Of a stretch of 7,062 nucleotides of DNA, positions 6,156 through 7,062 are shown piece by piece (positions within the stretch are counted from its first letter, which is position 1; each line of letters opens with the position of its first letter). The stretch is taken from positions 1 through 7,062 of the forward strand of contig JASLAV010001044.1 in the NCBI GenBank assembly GCA_030146905.1, given 5' to 3'. The notes beneath the pieces are model-generated. The model was not told the origin of the DNA, searched no databases, and worked only from the letters and a program-made list of their open reading frames with translations. Origin of the DNA: Lentzea sp. Lineage in GTDB: Bacteria; Actinomycetota; Actinomycetes; Mycobacteriales; Pseudonocardiaceae. The position numbers and the translations under genes are program-made.

Positions 6156-7062
6156 CAGCCGGGCAGCAGGTGGCGAGCCTGGTGCAGCGCCTGCCACTGC
6201 TGGCCCCTGCGCCGCGACGCGTGCTGCTCCAGGTACCGCCGCAGCCGTGCCAGGTCCTCGGCGTTGTCCTTCGCCGCCGTGCCGGCCAGGCATTCGACGA
6301 CGTCCGCGGCCGATCCCACCTCACGGCGCAGGAACCAGCCCCGCAGGCCCACCGCGTGCGCCACCGACACCGCCTCCGCCGTGCTCATGACGGTGGTGAG
6401 CCGGTCGGTGCCCTCCCGCAGGTCGCGGAACGTCCGCACGAGGACCTCCAGCACGTCCCGCCTCGGCGCGAGCTCCACGCCGGAGCGCTCCAGCAGCTTC
6501 GCCGCCTCCTGCTCGACGAGTGCGAGCTCGGTGTCGAAGTCCGCGATCGGGAAGACCGTCTCGAAGTTGAACCGGCGCTTGAGCGCGGCGCTCATCTCGT
6601 TGACGCCCCGGTCCCGGGTGTTCGCCGTGGCGATCACGTTGAACCCGTCCTGCGCGAACACCATGCCGTCGGGACCGTTGAGCTCCCCGATCGCCATCAC
6701 GCGGTCGGACAGCATCGACAGCATGCAGTCCTGCACCTCCAGCGGGCAGCGCGTGATCTCCTCGAACCGCACGATCTTGCCCTCGGCCATGCCCCGCAGC
6801 ATCGGCGCGGGGACGAGCGAGCGCGGCGACGGCCCCTCCGCCACCAGCAACGCGTAGTTCCAGGAGTACTTGATCTGGTCCTCCGTCGTCGCCGCGCCAC
6901 CCTGGATGGTGAGCGTCGACTCCCCGCAGACCGCGGCCGCGATCAGCTCGGACAGCAAGGACTTGGCCGTGCCGGGCTCGCCGACGAGCATCAGCCCGCG
7001 GCTGGTCGCGAGCGTGACCAGCGCCCTGTCCACGAGGGACGGATCGCCCACGAACTTCTTGG
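6155..7062 (-). CDS. MoxR-family AAA+ ATPase, N-terminus outside the window
   Basis: The minus-strand frame ends with TGA at 6157-6155 and is open through the right edge; the first readable residues are KKFVGDPSLVDRALVTLA. A GTG at 7051-7049 is only an internal Val (mid-GDP motif), so perhaps a few dozen N-terminal residues are missing. Counting that Val as 1, Walker A is G24-EPGTA-K30-S31 (6959-6982). The MoxR-type segment IQGGAATTEDQIKYSWNY follows. Walker B is IVRFEE (93-98, 6758-6775), with FEE in place of the common DE. Sensor 1 is in VIATANTRDRG (N144), followed by the Arg-finger motif ALKRRF (R159/R160). The C-terminal ~130 residues are a helical lid. Such ATPases form hexamers that remodel protein complexes using ATP. 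This one should be the motor of the operon, paired with the VWA protein two genes downstream. As the most upstream visible gene it should carry or follow the promoter, which is not in the window. Confidence 0.96.
   Translation of the reverse strand, partial: KKFVGDPSLVDRALVTLATSRGLMLVGEPGTAKSLLSELIAAAVCGESTLTIQGGAATTEDQIKYSWNYALLVAEGPSPRSLVPAPMLRGMAEGKIVRFEEITRCPLEVQDCMLSMLSDRVMAIGELNGPDGMVFAQDGFNVIATANTRDRGVNEMSAALKRRFNFETVFPIADFDTELALVEQEAAKLLERSGVELAPRRDVLEVLVRTFRDLREGTDRLTTVMSTAEAVSVAHAVGLRGWFLRREVGSAADVVECLAGTAAKDNAEDLARLRRYLEQHASRRRGQQWQALHQARHLLPG

Noticed and set aside
5472..6857. 461-residue open frame on the + strand
   Set aside because: It is antisense to the clear DUF5682 and MoxR coding regions and changes composition abruptly midway, as expected for a shadow frame.
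7049..7051. GTG as the start of the MoxR gene
   Set aside because: The frame stays open to the window edge, and this Val lies directly before the GDP motif of MoxR proteins, so it is an internal codon of a gene starting off-window.

Overview
This is a GC-rich window with strong G/C preference at third codon positions, typical of a high-GC actinobacterium. A filamentous genus of the Pseudonocardiales/Streptomycetales type is plausible, but that placement is inferred from composition and protein style only. Practically the whole window is coding. I see no tRNA, rRNA, CRISPR array, insertion sequence or gene-free stretch over 300 bases.

Layout. On the + strand, from the left edge, there is the 3' part of a helical-repeat (TPR) protein gene. 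Its reading frame stays open to 1324, but its convincing coding signal fades near 1045, just where the opposing gene ends. From about 1052 to the right edge, everything is one leftward (minus-strand) operon of four tightly packed genes. In transcription order these are a MoxR-type AAA+ ATPase (6155 to beyond 7062, 5' end off-window), a DUF5682-type protein (3954-6155), a von Willebrand factor A (VWA/MIDAS) protein (2854-3957), and a SWIM zinc-finger protein (1052-2857). The three junctions overlap by 1, 4 and 4 nt (TGATG, ATGA, GTGA), so the proteins are almost certainly translationally coupled and made as a set. No promoter for the operon lies inside the window; it must be upstream of 7062.

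How the genes may work together. MoxR ATPases with VWA partners are known chaperone-like pairs, with E. coli RavA-ViaA as the reference. The hexameric ATPase remodels a target, and the VWA protein acts as a metal-dependent adaptor through its MIDAS site. Here the pair carries two extra conserved-looking parts. One is a large protein whose N-terminal ~200 residues carry His/Glu/Asp motifs reminiscent of the erythromycin-esterase/ChaN/TraB-TIKI group of hydrolase-like folds. The other is a protein with a CxCx5CxH SWIM finger that could recognise nucleic acid or protein. The four-part module looks like an NTP-powered sensor/adaptor/effector system of unknown biological role, with stress response, conflict/defence or metal/cofactor handling as candidates. 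The substrate and phenotype cannot be read from the sequence.
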